Assembly: GCF_016100455.1 (NCBI RefSeq)
Contig: NZ_JACFSK010000001.1
Coordinates: forward strand, 248,001 to 312,000
DNA from: Bartonella sp. M0283
Lineage (GTDB): Bacteria > Pseudomonadota > Alphaproteobacteria > Rhizobiales > Rhizobiaceae
DNA: 64,000 nt
Reading direction: 5' to 3'
A program made the position numbers and the translations under genes. Under the pieces are notes generated by a model that saw nothing but the letters and a program-made list of their open reading frames with translations, was not told the DNA's origin and did not search any database. Shown here one piece after another: positions 8,098 to 18,536 of this stretch; position 1 is the stretch's first letter; each line of letters opens with the position of its first letter.

Positions 8098-10599
8098 GTG
8101 GCAGCAGCATCTGAAAAGACAGCAATTCTTTCCGAAAATGCAATTTTGTTGAATGCGGATTTTCCCGACAAGGAGTCGGCCATTCTTGCCGCAGCTCAAC
8201 TTCTCGTTGATGAAGGCGCAATTGAACCGGCTTATGGAAAAAGCATGTTGGCGCGTGAAAAGGTTGCCAATACGTGGCTTGGTTCGGGCGTTGTCATTCC
8301 CCATGGCATGGTGGAAGACCGCAACCTTGTCAATCGTGATGCGATTTCGGTTATTCAGGTTCCAAACGGGGTGGATTGGCAAAATGGCGAAAAGGCAAAA
8401 CTGATTTTTGCCATCGCCGCCAATTCCGACGGTCATATTGAAATTTTAAAGCGGCTCACTCGCCTTCTTAGTCATCCCGACGCGCTGCAAAAACTTGAAA
8501 CGACGGGCGACAAATCGGCCATTATGGCAGCCCTTGTCGAAAATGACGATGCACCAGAAAGTGAGGCCGCCGATCTTCGAGTAACCAAAGAATGGGTTCT
8601 TGATTATCCGTCGGGTCTTCATGCGCGTCCGGCGTCGATCTGGGTGGAATTTGCCAAAAAAAGCGGGCAGAAAATTCTGGTTCGTAATGGCAATAGTCAG
8701 GCCGATATGACAAGCCTTGCCGGCCTCTTGCAACTGGGCGGGAAAAATGGTGACACGCTCATTTTTTCAACCGATGCGGAAAATGGTGAACAGCTTCTGG
8801 GTGAAGCGGTTTTAATGGCAAGAAAAATCACCTTAAGCGAGCGGGAAGCGGCCGAAAAAGCGGACGTAAAACCGAAGAAAATCTATGGCTTCCGGCCACC
8901 ATCAGGAAAAGCGGGAATTGACGGCCTCTCGGCAAGCCCCGGTCTTTCACTTGGTACAATTTTCATTCTCGAAAACGGGGCAGGCGAAGTCGAAGATAAG
9001 CCGGAGAAACTTTCTGAAGATGCCGCACGGCTTGAAAACGCTTTGGGGCGCACCAAAGACAAGATGAAAGCGATTGTCGATGATGTGACCCGTCGTATCG
9101 GTGCGTCGGATGCTGCCATTTTCAAGGCACAAGCCACACTTCTTGATGATGATAATCTTATCTCTTCTGCCTGCCATTTGATGGCGGAAGGCCATGGCGT
9201 GGCATGGAGCTGGAACAAGGCGGTCGAAGAGGCGGCCAATGCCCTTCAACATATGGATAATCCTTTGCTTGCCGCCCGCGCGGTGGATTTGCGTGATGTC
9301 GGCGGGCGCGTTCTCGCCGAAATTGACCCGCTTTATGCCAAAGGTTCATTCGAGAATATCGGTGACGGGGCAATTATCGTTGCGGAAGATTTAACACCCT
9401 CCGACACGGCCAATCTGAACCCTGAAAAAGTCCACGGTCTCATCACGGCATCGGGCGGGCCAACCTCGCATACGGCCATTCTTGCGCGCACTTTGGGAAT
9501 TCCTGCGCTGGTTGCGGCGGGAAACAAGGTTTTTGAAGCAAAGAATGGCGAAAGCGCGATTGTCGACGGCTATAACGGCATTTTATATCTTTCGCCCACG
9601 AAAGAAGATGTCGAGGCTGCACAAAAACAAATCGTCAAATTGGCAGAAGAGCGTGAAAAAGAAGTTGCCGAACGGGCAAAGCCCGCAAAAACCACCGACG
9701 GACATGTGATCGACATTGCCGCCAATATCAACCGCCCCGATCAGGTTGCCTTTGCATTGGATGAAGGGGGTGAAGGTGTGGGGCTGATGCGCACGGAATT
9801 TTTGTTTCTGGAAAGCACCGAAACGCCCGACGAGGAGACGCAATATAAAGTCTATCGTGATATGCTTTCGGCATTAAATGGCAAATCGCTTATTATCAGG
9901 GCACTCGACATTGGTGGCGATAAACAGGTTGCCCATCTTGATTTACCGAAAGAAGATAATCCGTTTTTGGGGGTGAGAGGCGCGCGGCTCCTATTGCGCA
10001 GAAAAGACCTGCTGGTGCCGCAATTGCGCGCAATTTATCGCGCCGCCAAAGAAGGCGGGGACCCGTGGATTATGTTTCCGATGATTATGTCGGTCACCGA
10101 AATTAGAGCGTTGAAAACGCTTGCCGAAGAAATCCGCAAAGATCTTGCCGCACCGGTTTTAAAAATCGGCATTATGATCGAAGTTCCGGCGGCTGCCATT
10201 ATGGCCGATATTTTTGCTCCCCATGTCGATTTCTTTTCAATCGGCACCAATGATCTCACCCAATATACCATGGCGGTTGACCGGCAAAATCCCGATCTTG
10301 CGGCCGAGGCTGACAGCCTCGACCCTGCGGTTTTGCGGATGGTGGAAAGAACGGTTGCAGGGGCTGAAAAAGCAGGAAAATGGGTAGGCGTTTGCGGCGG
10401 CATTGCCGGCGACCCGTTTGGCGCGATGCTGCTTTCCGGCCTTGGTGTCAACGAATTGTCGATGACCCCGCGCGATATTGCAACCGTCAAGGCAAGGCTC
10501 AGGGCAAAAAGCCTTGCCGATATGCGCAAGCTTGCCAACAAGGCTTTGCAATGTGAAACCGCCGAAGAGGTTCGCGCCCTTGACGAGGCCAAGTCATGA
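8098..10599 (+). CDS. fruB: Fructose PTS multiphosphoryl protein EIIA-HPr-EI
   Basis: An 833-residue fusion that takes phosphate from PEP and passes it to the fructose permease. The EIIA domain spans about 1-145 with its phospho-histidine in V-I-P-H-G-M (His69). HPr spans about 165-250 with S-G-L-H-A-R-P-A (His175). Enzyme I occupies about 285-833 with G-G-P-T-S-H-T-A (His458) and the C-terminal cysteine in G-V-C-G-G (Cys766). The start is GTG 8098, which has GGGAGGA five bases upstream; an in-frame ATG 81 bp earlier would span the operator palindrome and is rejected. The gene overlaps fruK by four bases (ATGA). With its own EI and HPr the permease does not need other general PTS proteins. 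Confidence 0.95.
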   Translation: MAAASEKTAILSENAILLNADFPDKESAILAAAQLLVDEGAIEPAYGKSMLAREKVANTWLGSGVVIPHGMVEDRNLVNRDAISVIQVPNGVDWQNGEKAKLIFAIAANSDGHIEILKRLTRLLSHPDALQKLETTGDKSAIMAALVENDDAPESEAADLRVTKEWVLDYPSGLHARPASIWVEFAKKSGQKILVRNGNSQADMTSLAGLLQLGGKNGDTLIFSTDAENGEQLLGEAVLMARKITLSEREAAEKADVKPKKIYGFRPPSGKAGIDGLSASPGLSLGTIFILENGAGEVEDKPEKLSEDAARLENALGRTKDKMKAIVDDVTRRIGASDAAIFKAQATLLDDDNLISSACHLMAEGHGVAWSWNKAVEEAANALQHMDNPLLAARAVDLRDVGGRVLAEIDPLYAKGSFENIGDGAIIVAEDLTPSDTANLNPEKVHGLITASGGPTSHTAILARTLGIPALVAAGNKVFEAKNGESAIVDGYNGILYLSPTKEDVEAAQKQIVKLAEEREKEVAERAKPAKTTDGHVIDIAANINRPDQVAFALDEGGEGVGLMRTEFLFLESTETPDEETQYKVYRDMLSALNGKSLIIRALDIGGDKQVAHLDLPKEDNPFLGVRGARLLLRRKDLLVPQLRAIYRAAKEGGDPWIMFPMIMSVTEIRALKTLAEEIRKDLAAPVLKIGIMIEVPAAAIMADIFAPHVDFFSIGTNDLTQYTMAVDRQNPDLAAEADSLDPAVLRMVERTVAGAEKAGKWVGVCGGIAGDPFGAMLLSGLGVNELSMTPRDIATVKARLRAKSLADMRKLANKALQCETAEEVRALDEAKS

Positions 10600-11528
10600 A
10601 AATTGCAACACTCACCGTCAATCCGGCAATTGATGAAACAATCCATTTGAAAAAACTTGAACGCGGCCACGTCCACCGTGCCGAAGAGGCGCGTTTCAAT
10701 GCGGGCGGCAAGGGGATTAATGTGGCAGCCTGCCTTGCCGATTTTTCTGTTAAAACGGCGGTCACCGGTTTTCTCGGAAATGCCAATAGCCGGCTTTTTG
10801 AAGAGCTTTTTCAAAGCCATCATATCGAAGACCGCTTTATCCGCTATGAGGGGGAAACGCGCACCAATATCAAAATCGTTGACGAGGGCGAAACCACCGA
10901 CATCAATTTGCAAGGGGTCAGCCCGACGGTGGAAGAAATCGCAAAATTGCAAAATATTGTCGATGATTTTATTGCCGAAGGCGCGCTTATTGTCATGAGT
11001 GGCAGCCTTCCCCCGAAAATGGATCCGCGTTTTTATAGAAACGAAGTTGAAAGGGCGGGGAGAAACGCAAAAATCATTGTCGATTGCAGCGGAAAAGCGC
11101 TTCAGGAATTGTTGAAAGCGGAAAAACTTCCCCTTGCCATCAAACCCAATATTGACGAGCTTTCAGCCTTTTCAGGTCAAAAGCTTGAAAATGAAGGAGA
11201 GGTTTTAAACATTGCCCGCTCCTTGATTGACCGTGGAATGGCACTTGTTGCCGTCTCTATGGGCGAAAAAGGCGGGCTTTTTGTTTCGCGTGAAGGGGCA
11301 ATCCACGCGCAATATTTGCTTTCGGGCGTCAAAAGCACTGTCGGGGCGGGCGATGCCATGGTTGCAGGCATTTCAAAAAGCATTTCCGACAATGCAAATC
11401 TTGAAGATATTGCACGCCTTGGTACAGCCTTTGCGGTTGGCAAACTTCAAAAATTCGGACCGGCTTTGCCGGAAAAGACGATAATCGAAAATTTGGCTCA
11501 AAAGGTAGAATGTCGGCGCGTCGGTTGA
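10596..11528 (+). CDS. fruK: 1-phosphofructokinase
   Basis: A 310-residue PfkB-family kinase that phosphorylates fructose 1-phosphate to fructose 1,6-bisphosphate. The N-terminal T-V-N-P-A-I-D motif, the G-G-K-G-I-N-V-A substrate loop near residue 38 and the C-terminal G-A-G-D-A-M catalytic motif with its aspartate near residue 252 are all present. It is translationally coupled to fruB by an ATGA overlap and sits between fruB and fruA, the classical fruBKA order. Confidence 0.95.
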   Translation: MKIATLTVNPAIDETIHLKKLERGHVHRAEEARFNAGGKGINVAACLADFSVKTAVTGFLGNANSRLFEELFQSHHIEDRFIRYEGETRTNIKIVDEGETTDINLQGVSPTVEEIAKLQNIVDDFIAEGALIVMSGSLPPKMDPRFYRNEVERAGRNAKIIVDCSGKALQELLKAEKLPLAIKPNIDELSAFSGQKLENEGEVLNIARSLIDRGMALVAVSMGEKGGLFVSREGAIHAQYLLSGVKSTVGAGDAMVAGISKSISDNANLEDIARLGTAFAVGKLQKFGPALPEKTIIENLAQKVECRRVG

Positions 11529-11555
11529 CCGCCGCATTTGAACGAGGAGAACGAC

Positions 11556-13313
11556 ATGACTTTGATAGCCTTGATAGATGGTGCGGGCGGTGGTGTGCAT
11601 AGTTTGCTTGCTCGCGAAGTTCTTCAAAAAGCCGCAAGCGAAAGGGGCGCACTTTTAAGCCTTGAAATCGTCGAGCCGGGAAGTTTGCCGCGCATTCCCA
11701 AAGATGCCGGTGCCGACAGTTTGTTGCTTGTCAGCAACAATCATGATTGGCAAAGCGATCATGTGAAAAGCTTCAAAGGGCAATTGCAAAGGGTCACATT
11801 TGAAGAGCTTCTAAAAAACCCTTCTGCCATTATTTTCGGGGGTTCAAGCGAAAATCCGGCAAAAAACGGGACAGAAAAAACGGTCGCTTCTGATCAACTT
11901 CATCAGGATTTGAATGGCGCCAATCGCAGTCTTAAAATCGTTGCTGTGACATCCTGCCCGACCGGCATTGCCCACACATTCATGGCGGCCGAGGGGCTTA
12001 CAGAAGCGGCCAAAGCTTTGGGTCATGAAATCAGGGTTGAAACGCAAGGGTCGGTTGGTGCCGGCACACCTTTGACGGCGGCCGAAATAGCTGCGGCCGA
12101 TCTTGTTATTATTGCAGCCGACCGTGAGGTTGACCGCACCCGTTTTGCGGGAAAACGCGTTTATTCCTGCCCGACAAAACCGGCCATCAATAATGGCCAA
12201 GCTTTAATAAAAAAAGCCATTGAAAGCGCCGAAGTGCAAAAGCAGAAAGCGGCTCAGGACGGGGAAAGTGCTGAAATGAGCGAAACTGCCGGTGGTGTCT
12301 ACAAGCATTTGATGACCGGCGTCTCCTTCATGCTTCCCTTTGTTGTTGCCGGTGGCCTGTTGATTGCATTATCCTTTGCCATTGGCGGCGTCGGTGTCAC
12401 CAGTCAGGAAGGCACATTTGCCAATGTGCTTTTTGTCATCGGCTCCAAGGGCGGTTTTGCCTTGATGGTGCCCGCACTTGCCGGCTTTATTGCCTATTCG
12501 ATTGCCGACCGGCCGGGCATTGCACCAGGGATGATCGGCGGGTTATTGTCGCAAAATATCGGCGCCGGTTTCATTGGCGGCATTTTTGCCGGTTTCATTG
12601 CCGGTTATTCGGTTCGCCTTGCCATCAAATGGATCAAATTGCCCAAAAGCTTGCAAGGCTTGATGCCGGTTTTGGTCTTGCCACTCATTGCCACATTGAT
12701 AACCGGCCTGTTGATGATGTTTGCCATCGGAACGCCGGTCGCAGCACTCCTTAATTTCCTCACCGAATGGCTCAAAGGCTTGCAAGGCACCAATGCCTAT
12801 CTCCTTGGCGCCATTATCGGCGGCATGATGGCGGTTGATATGGGCGGGCCGGTCAACAAGGCAGCCTATGCAACTTCGGTTGCACTCATTTCATCTGGCG
12901 TTTACGGGCCGATTGCTGCAACTATGATTGCCGGTATGACACCGCCTATGGCCTTGGCACTTGCCGCATGGATTTTTCCCAACCGCTTTACAACCGACGA
13001 ACGCTCCTCGAAAGTTTCAACCTTCATTCTGGGGCTTGCTTTCATCAGCGAAGGGTCCATTCCTTTTGCCGCACGCGACCCGTTCCGTGTCATTCCCGCA
13101 CTTGTTGTGGGGTCTGCTGTTGCCGGTTCCATTGCTATGGGGCTCGGCACGGGTCTCCGCGCTCCCCATGGCGGCGTATTCCTTGCCTTTATTCCGGGTG
13201 TTGTTATCAATTATCTCGGCTATTTTGCAGCCCTTATTATTGGTACAATTGTCACCACAATTGTGCTCGGGCTTTTGAAACAACCGCTTGTTGCGGCAGA
13301 AAAAAAGGCCTGA
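11556..13313 (+). CDS. fruA: Fructose-specific PTS permease EIIB'BC
   Basis: A 585-residue inner-membrane transporter that phosphorylates fructose to fructose 1-phosphate on import. Residues 1-100 are a degenerate EIIB' domain without a cysteine in the active-site position. The functional EIIB follows with V-T-S-C-P-T-G-I-A-H-T (Cys134). The EIIC membrane domain runs from about 245 to the end with about nine hydrophobic segments and G-G-P-V-N-K-A-A. The ATG at 11556 is chosen because GAGGAG lies seven bases upstream; an upstream TTG at 11538 has no such site. It is the last gene of the operon. Confidence 0.95.
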   Translation: MTLIALIDGAGGGVHSLLAREVLQKAASERGALLSLEIVEPGSLPRIPKDAGADSLLLVSNNHDWQSDHVKSFKGQLQRVTFEELLKNPSAIIFGGSSENPAKNGTEKTVASDQLHQDLNGANRSLKIVAVTSCPTGIAHTFMAAEGLTEAAKALGHEIRVETQGSVGAGTPLTAAEIAAADLVIIAADREVDRTRFAGKRVYSCPTKPAINNGQALIKKAIESAEVQKQKAAQDGESAEMSETAGGVYKHLMTGVSFMLPFVVAGGLLIALSFAIGGVGVTSQEGTFANVLFVIGSKGGFALMVPALAGFIAYSIADRPGIAPGMIGGLLSQNIGAGFIGGIFAGFIAGYSVRLAIKWIKLPKSLQGLMPVLVLPLIATLITGLLMMFAIGTPVAALLNFLTEWLKGLQGTNAYLLGAIIGGMMAVDMGGPVNKAAYATSVALISSGVYGPIAATMIAGMTPPMALALAAWIFPNRFTTDERSSKVSTFILGLAFISEGSIPFAARDPFRVIPALVVGSAVAGSIAMGLGTGLRAPHGGVFLAFIPGVVINYLGYFAALIIGTIVTTIVLGLLKQPLVAAEKKA

Positions 13314-13327
13314 ACGGCACACCTTCC

Positions 13328-13355
13328 TTTCCGCCATAGGGTTTTATGGCGGAAA
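13328..13355 (+). terminator. Hairpin downstream of fruA
   Basis: TTTCCGCCATA and TATGGCGGAAA form a perfect 11-bp stem around a 6-nt loop, 15 bp after the fruA stop. A clear T-run does not follow, so it may be a weak terminator or an RNA-stabilising 3' hairpin. Confidence 0.55.
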
Positions 13356-13928
13356 GCGGTTTCATGCGGAAAATGTTTTCATGCAGAAAGCGATTTCATG
13401 CGGAAAGTGATTGACTAAAACGAGTTTTGCAAAATGAAGTGAGCTTTGCAAAATTTTGCTTGGCGCGCGAGGTCACAAAACCGGAACAGCTTTGTTGGGA
13501 AAAAACGCCTCGCCGGTGCGACGCTCATTGCCCTTGCCCCCTTCAAACTTGCTTTCAATTGGCCACAATGAAATCTGGCATTTCGGCGATAATCATTTAG
13601 AACAGCTTATCAGAAAAAAGTTTCAAAACTTTCATTTAGTAAGCCAAAAACACTCGCTCCCCCCAATTCATTTTGTTTTTTAAAAATGGGATGCGAGTTT
13701 AAGACCGGCATTAAAAATATCCGGTCTTTATCTTGAGCGGTGACAACGCTGTTGATTTTATAATCTTGAATTGTGAAAACGCTGTTGAATAAAGACGTGC
13801 AATAAATCCATTGCCTTTACTTGCTTTTTTTCCGGTGAGAGATTTTATTAATTGGCGCGCACCGTGGCGGGCTTTTTTAAAAGCTTCTCAAAACGCTAGC
13901 CATAAAGGCAATCTGAAAGGCAAGGTCG
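13356..13928. other. Intergenic region with short TTTCATGC repeats
   Basis: Immediately after the hairpin, GGTTTCATGCGGAAA, GTTTTCATGCAGAAA and GATTTCATGCGGAAA repeat with about 20-bp spacing (13359-13410). The rest of the gap has no gene I can support. Confidence 0.5.
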
Positions 13929-14810
13929 ATGACAAATAAAAACACAGAAATGGCAATCGCCTATGACTTTGATGGCACATTGGCCGACGGTAACATGCAG
14001 GAAGCGCAGTTTTTGCCCAATATCGGTATGAAACCGAAAGATTTCTGGAAAGAGGTCAATCAACTGGCAAAGGAAAATCAGGGCGATAACGTGCTCATCT
14101 ATATGAGCCGGATGCTCCGCAAAGCCGATGCCGCCGAAGTTCCGGTGCGGCGCGAAGATTTCAAGAAACTTGGCGAAGCAGTCAAATTGTTCAAAGGTGT
14201 CGAAAGCTGGTTTCAACGCATCAACATTTACGGAAAATCAAAAGGTGTGGATGTCAAACATTACCTGCTTTCTTCAGGAAATTATGAAATTATTGCCGGA
14301 ACGGCGATCGCAAAAGAGTTTACCGAAATTTACGCATCCAAATTCTTGTTCGACGCAAATGGTGTTGCTTTTTCACCGGCTTTGGCCGTCAATTATACAA
14401 CCAAAACACAATATCTTTTTCGCATCAACAAAGGCGCGTTCGATCTGAGCGACGATGTCAAGGTCAATCAATATGTGAAAAAGGCAGACCGTCCCGTACC
14501 CTTTGAAAACATGGTCTATATTGGCGACGGAACAACAGATGTTCCCTGTTTTCGCCTTGTCAAAGATCAGGGCGGGCTTTCTATTGCGGTTTATAAAGCC
14601 AATAAAAATGGTGCACACGAAACGGCATTGAAATATATTGATGATGGCCGTGTCCAATGTGTTTTACCGGCAAATTATTCGGAAGGAAGCAAGCTTGAAG
14701 AGGTCATCAAGGCCAATATCGATGTTGTTGCTGCACGCTCTGCCCTTAAAAATCTGCTCTATCATAAAAAACAGCCGCGAAAAACCCGTGCAAATAAGAG
14801 TAATCAATAG
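13929..14810 (+). CDS. HAD-superfamily hydrolase
   Basis: A 293-residue haloacid dehalogenase-like phosphatase. Motif I is D-F-D-G-T-L-A-D at residues 13-20, with the nucleophile Asp13. The serine motif II lies in Y-L-L-S-S-G near residue 115, and motif III/IV is Y-I-G-D-G-T-T-D-V-P near 198. A long helical cap between motifs I and II and the extra segment before motif IV fit a phosphoserine-phosphatase-like fold. The C-terminus is very basic (K-K-Q-P-R-K-T-R). AAGG lies seven bases before the start. The substrate is unknown and the gene is alone. Confidence 0.88.
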   Translation: MTNKNTEMAIAYDFDGTLADGNMQEAQFLPNIGMKPKDFWKEVNQLAKENQGDNVLIYMSRMLRKADAAEVPVRREDFKKLGEAVKLFKGVESWFQRINIYGKSKGVDVKHYLLSSGNYEIIAGTAIAKEFTEIYASKFLFDANGVAFSPALAVNYTTKTQYLFRINKGAFDLSDDVKVNQYVKKADRPVPFENMVYIGDGTTDVPCFRLVKDQGGLSIAVYKANKNGAHETALKYIDDGRVQCVLPANYSEGSKLEEVIKANIDVVAARSALKNLLYHKKQPRKTRANKSNQ

Positions 14811-15110
14811 TCACCTCTTTTCAAGAACCCGCAATTCTGCCAACCCCGCCAATTTTGAAAGCAGGAAATATTAGTCAGAACAATCCAATCTTTTTGATTG
14901 GGGGTGGGAAAAAATCTTTCCGGAAAAGCCACTGGAAAATTGCACTGCAAAAGTCTTTCAAACACTGTCAATTGTTTTGCGATTGTTTGTAGCTTGCCTG
15001 ATTTTCAAAAAACCGCACTAAATTAATGTGAGCAAAATCCGCTTCTTTTTGCCAAACGCGCAACACCTCTTTAAAAAAAATTGTAAAACTATCTTCAAAC
15101 CAATCAAGCC

Positions 15111-16601
15111 TCATTTGAATAGCGGAAGATTATCGGGAATATTGTCAAGTTTATCACGATAGAGGCTCACAAAAGTTTCAAGATCACAAAGCGTTCCAAG
15201 ATCAGAAGCACCACTTTTCGCGCTTTCGTTTTTTTGCGGTGTTTTGGCGTTCTCCTGTTTTTCCGGTGCGTTAACACCCTTTGCTTTTTCCGGCGTTTTA
15301 TCCCCTTTCTCGTCCCTTCTGCTGTTTTCGTCTTTTCCGGATAAACTGCATTCCGGATTGGTATAAATTTCGCGGGCAATCGGGTTTTTCTCTGAAAGCG
15401 GCGTTAAAAACCGCCATTCATCAAGTGTTCGCGCAGCAAATGACAATTGCACGGCCAAGCGGCCGGTTTTGTTATTTTTATAACGCTTGAATATCAACAT
15501 GCCACCGGGGGGAATATCGTCTGCCGGATAGGAAGCAAGTTTCCAATGAAAATCCAATATGGTTTTGATTTGTGAAATATTGGTGTCATGGCCAACAAAT
15601 ATAACAAGAGGGAACCTGAGTTCTGGATAGCTTTCTTCATTTTCCGCCACGCTACCGGCAATAAGGCTATTTGTTATTTCATGCATTAAAATATTGCCAC
15701 CGGTTCTTGCAATTTCCATTGTATTGTCGAGAAGGTCATATTTTGCTGCATGAAGGCTCATGAGCTTCAACACGTCGTCCGCATTTTTTACGTGCCCGAA
15801 TGCCACATCCTGAAGGGGCAATCCCTCACTATATTGCAAGCGGATGGTTTCGGAAATTGCACTGGCAGAAGAGACGGGGCCGGTCAATTTATATTTTCCG
15901 GATTTTGTTTTTTTGAAGCCCCATTTTTCATCCAGAAATTGGCAGTTTGTCACGCCTGTGCCACACACGGTTTGGCGCAATAGCGCCACATCATCGGCAT
16001 ATTTTTGTGCGGCTTTTTCAGGCGAGCCGCCCATAGCTTCCAGCACTTCATTGTCAACCTTTTTCGGGTCAGGGTGCGCCAGCCCCATTTCCACAGATTG
16101 AAAAAGCGGGTCTTTTTTTTGAAGCGGCAAATGGCTTGGCGTTATACCGCATCCGGGAAACATACCGTCGGTTAAAGCTTGCGCTGTTGCAACAGTCCGC
16201 TCGATAGGGCTTGCCCAGATGAAGACTTCATTTTTCTTCGGGCAAGGGGAGGAGAGTGCAAGGCCTTCGCTTTTCCAGTTTTCAAACATATAGCGGGATT
16301 GGTCAACAATTCCCGCATAGCCATGGCCGCTCAAATTGCCGTCGGGAACTAACCATTGCGGCCAATTCTTGCCGGTTGCGTGATCGAGTTTTGCGGTGTC
16401 GTTTTGCGGGCGCACGCCATGGCGCATCAAAACCACCACCTTGTCCAATGTGTAATCAGAAAAATCCTCACCGGCTATCGCCTCCGGCTTTGATATAGAC
16501 AAGCTCAACAGCAAAACGACAATGAAAACCGCCATCAAGCGGCATATTTTGGCCCGCAAAAAACGGATTGTCGCAATAGACATGTCGGTTGATTTTTTCA
16601 T
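15111..16601 (-). CDS. Periplasmic histidine-type acid phosphatase (AppA/Agp family)
   Basis: A 496-residue secreted phosphatase of the branch-2 histidine phosphatases, which hydrolyse phosphomonoesters such as phytate or glucose 1-phosphate. A signal anchor with the hydrophobic run V-F-I-V-V-L-L-L-S-L covers residues 24-43. The catalytic R-H-G-V-R-P is near residue 60 and the proton donor H-D in V-G-H-D-T-N near 338. Between about residues 425 and 475 there is an unusual Lys/Glu-rich, low-complexity insert (E-K-A-K-G-V-N-A-P-E-K-Q-E-N-A-K) not typical of the family. The start has GAAGGCG nine bases upstream. No operon partner. Confidence 0.9.
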   Translation of the reverse strand: MKKSTDMSIATIRFLRAKICRLMAVFIVVLLLSLSISKPEAIAGEDFSDYTLDKVVVLMRHGVRPQNDTAKLDHATGKNWPQWLVPDGNLSGHGYAGIVDQSRYMFENWKSEGLALSSPCPKKNEVFIWASPIERTVATAQALTDGMFPGCGITPSHLPLQKKDPLFQSVEMGLAHPDPKKVDNEVLEAMGGSPEKAAQKYADDVALLRQTVCGTGVTNCQFLDEKWGFKKTKSGKYKLTGPVSSASAISETIRLQYSEGLPLQDVAFGHVKNADDVLKLMSLHAAKYDLLDNTMEIARTGGNILMHEITNSLIAGSVAENEESYPELRFPLVIFVGHDTNISQIKTILDFHWKLASYPADDIPPGGMLIFKRYKNNKTGRLAVQLSFAARTLDEWRFLTPLSEKNPIAREIYTNPECSLSGKDENSRRDEKGDKTPEKAKGVNAPEKQENAKTPQKNESAKSGASDLGTLCDLETFVSLYRDKLDNIPDNLPLFK

Positions 16602-17387
16602 CTGCTAATCGCCTTCAAGCTCCGGCTTTAAAAAATCGTCGTTCCACTCGAAAGAATGTCGTTAATTTCACAAATAATCATTATCCGCTTTTTTGACAGG
16701 AAAAACGCAAAAAAAGCTGGATATTTCCCGCCGCTATTTCAGCAAAAACACATTATGCTTTTAAAAATAGAGATTGAAAAGAACGAGGTTCAAAACATGC
16801 GCTAGTTATAATCATAGGCAATAAGGTTGAATATTATAACTCTGGCAATGATTGAGGCGAGTAAATGAAAACTCTTCGAACATCTGCCGAATGTGATCGC
16901 TGAAGCGTTTTCTAAACATTTTCCATGTCGTCATGAAAATATCAAAAGCAATGCATATGAAAAGAAAACGACGCATAATGATTAGTGAGATAAATGGAGC
17001 AGCAAATTTTCGGCGTGCTTGAACCGACTTACCGGATTAGGTTGCATGAAGACGCCCTCCACAAAAATTGCTGATACCCATAAATCTATAGTTGTGTCGA
17101 TTTAATTATGTTGAATGTGTTCGTTCAATAAATCGCAATTCATAGGTATTTATAATATAATTTTCTTAAAAAGATAAAAATATGATGTAATTGCAATAAT
17201 AAAAAAATTTAAATTATTATTTACTATATTAATAAGAGAGGATTCAATATATATTTATTAACAAACTGAAAAATAGATATAAAATGATGAAAGAAGACAA
17301 ATCTATTTGAATTCCGAGAAATTTTTTCGATTGCGATGGGTGTAATTCTCCTTTATAGCCTTTGCAAACGAAACCAGATAAGGCGGT
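16602..17387. other. Gene-free AT-rich region
   Basis: About 785 bp, strongly AT-rich after 17090, with no gene, RNA or repeat that I can support. It marks the left boundary of the accessory stretch holding the acyltransferase and CRISPR locus. Confidence 0.5.
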
Positions 17388-18536
17388 ATGGCTGTGCGCA
17401 AAAGTTACCTTGACGGTTTAAGAGGATTAGCAGCTTTTTCAGTTCTCCTCTTCCATGCAAATGTCTATATTGCGATGGCACTGCCTTGGGAAGTGACCGG
17501 TCGCACACATCAATATCTGATGCGTTTTTTTAACGGTAATTTTGCGGTTTGTATTTTTTTCATATTGTCGGGCTACGTCCTTTCTTTTGCGGCAACAAAA
17601 AGTGATAAATATCACCATGCCGGTGAAATGATTATCAAACGGTATTTCCGTTTGACGCCGACGGTCTGCGTTTCGGTTATACTTGCCTATTTTTTATGGA
17701 AGACAATTGGTTTTTATACGTCCGAAATGGCAACTTATGCCTCGGTTTTCAATTGGATGGCTCATGAATATCAGTTCAAGCCTTCATTTTTATGGGCGCT
17801 CTATGAAGGTTTGATTGGTGTTTATAAGGGACAGAATAGTTATAATGGCGTTTTATGGACGATAAATATCGAAATGTTCGGTTCGATCATTGTCTATGTC
17901 ATGATAAGACTTTTTTGGGATTATAAGAATTTCATTCCGATTGTCATTGCAACTTTGGTATTGATGTTTGTCGTTGTTTATAATGGCAATACTTATTATT
18001 TTGCATTGTTTATTGTAGGAATGATGTTGTGCCGGCGCAGTCCACCATTACACTGGATTTTTATAATACCGGCAATTTATCTGGGGTCGGTTGACCAATG
18101 GGCAAAAGACGCGCTTTATTTATGTAATTTGGTCGGTATCCAAATTGACAGCTTTGAAAAAACTATACCATTTCATGCTGTCGGAGCGGTAATGCTTTTG
18201 ATGTGCGTATTATCGAATGAAAAACTAAAAGAATTTTTATCTTTGATGCCATTCCGCTTTTTGGGCAGAATTTCATATTCCTTGTATGCGGTTCATATTA
18301 TTACAATATTTTCGATGGGGAATTTCATTTTCATTAAATTGGCCGGAACATTTTCACACATTACATCTGGCATATTGTCACTTTTGGCCGTTATCATGAT
18401 CAGTTTTGTTATCGCTTATATATTTACGCGCGTCATTGATGAGCCAGCGCAAAAATATGCGGGTAGAATCGCGAGATTTATATTGAACGGCAGAACATCA
18501 GCCAAAGTGGCAGCGCCATCGGTCGAAAAAGATTAA
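17388..18536 (+). CDS. Acyltransferase 3 family membrane protein (OafA/YrhL-like)
   Basis: A 382-residue multi-pass protein. The N-terminal Y-L-D-G-L-R-G-L-A-A-F-S-V-L-L-F-H-A motif at residues 6-23, including Arg12 and His22, is diagnostic of acyltransferase-3 enzymes, which O-acetylate or acylate surface polysaccharides, Nod factors or lipids. About ten hydrophobic segments follow. The base composition is clearly more AT-rich than the metabolic genes to the left, suggesting acquisition by transfer. AAGGCGG lies close upstream. The acceptor molecule cannot be inferred, as there are no glycosyltransferase neighbours. Confidence 0.9.
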   Translation: MAVRKSYLDGLRGLAAFSVLLFHANVYIAMALPWEVTGRTHQYLMRFFNGNFAVCIFFILSGYVLSFAATKSDKYHHAGEMIIKRYFRLTPTVCVSVILAYFLWKTIGFYTSEMATYASVFNWMAHEYQFKPSFLWALYEGLIGVYKGQNSYNGVLWTINIEMFGSIIVYVMIRLFWDYKNFIPIVIATLVLMFVVVYNGNTYYFALFIVGMMLCRRSPPLHWIFIIPAIYLGSVDQWAKDALYLCNLVGIQIDSFEKTIPFHAVGAVMLLMCVLSNEKLKEFLSLMPFRFLGRISYSLYAVHIITIFSMGNFIFIKLAGTFSHITSGILSLLAVIMISFVIAYIFTRVIDEPAQKYAGRIARFILNGRTSAKVAAPSVEKD

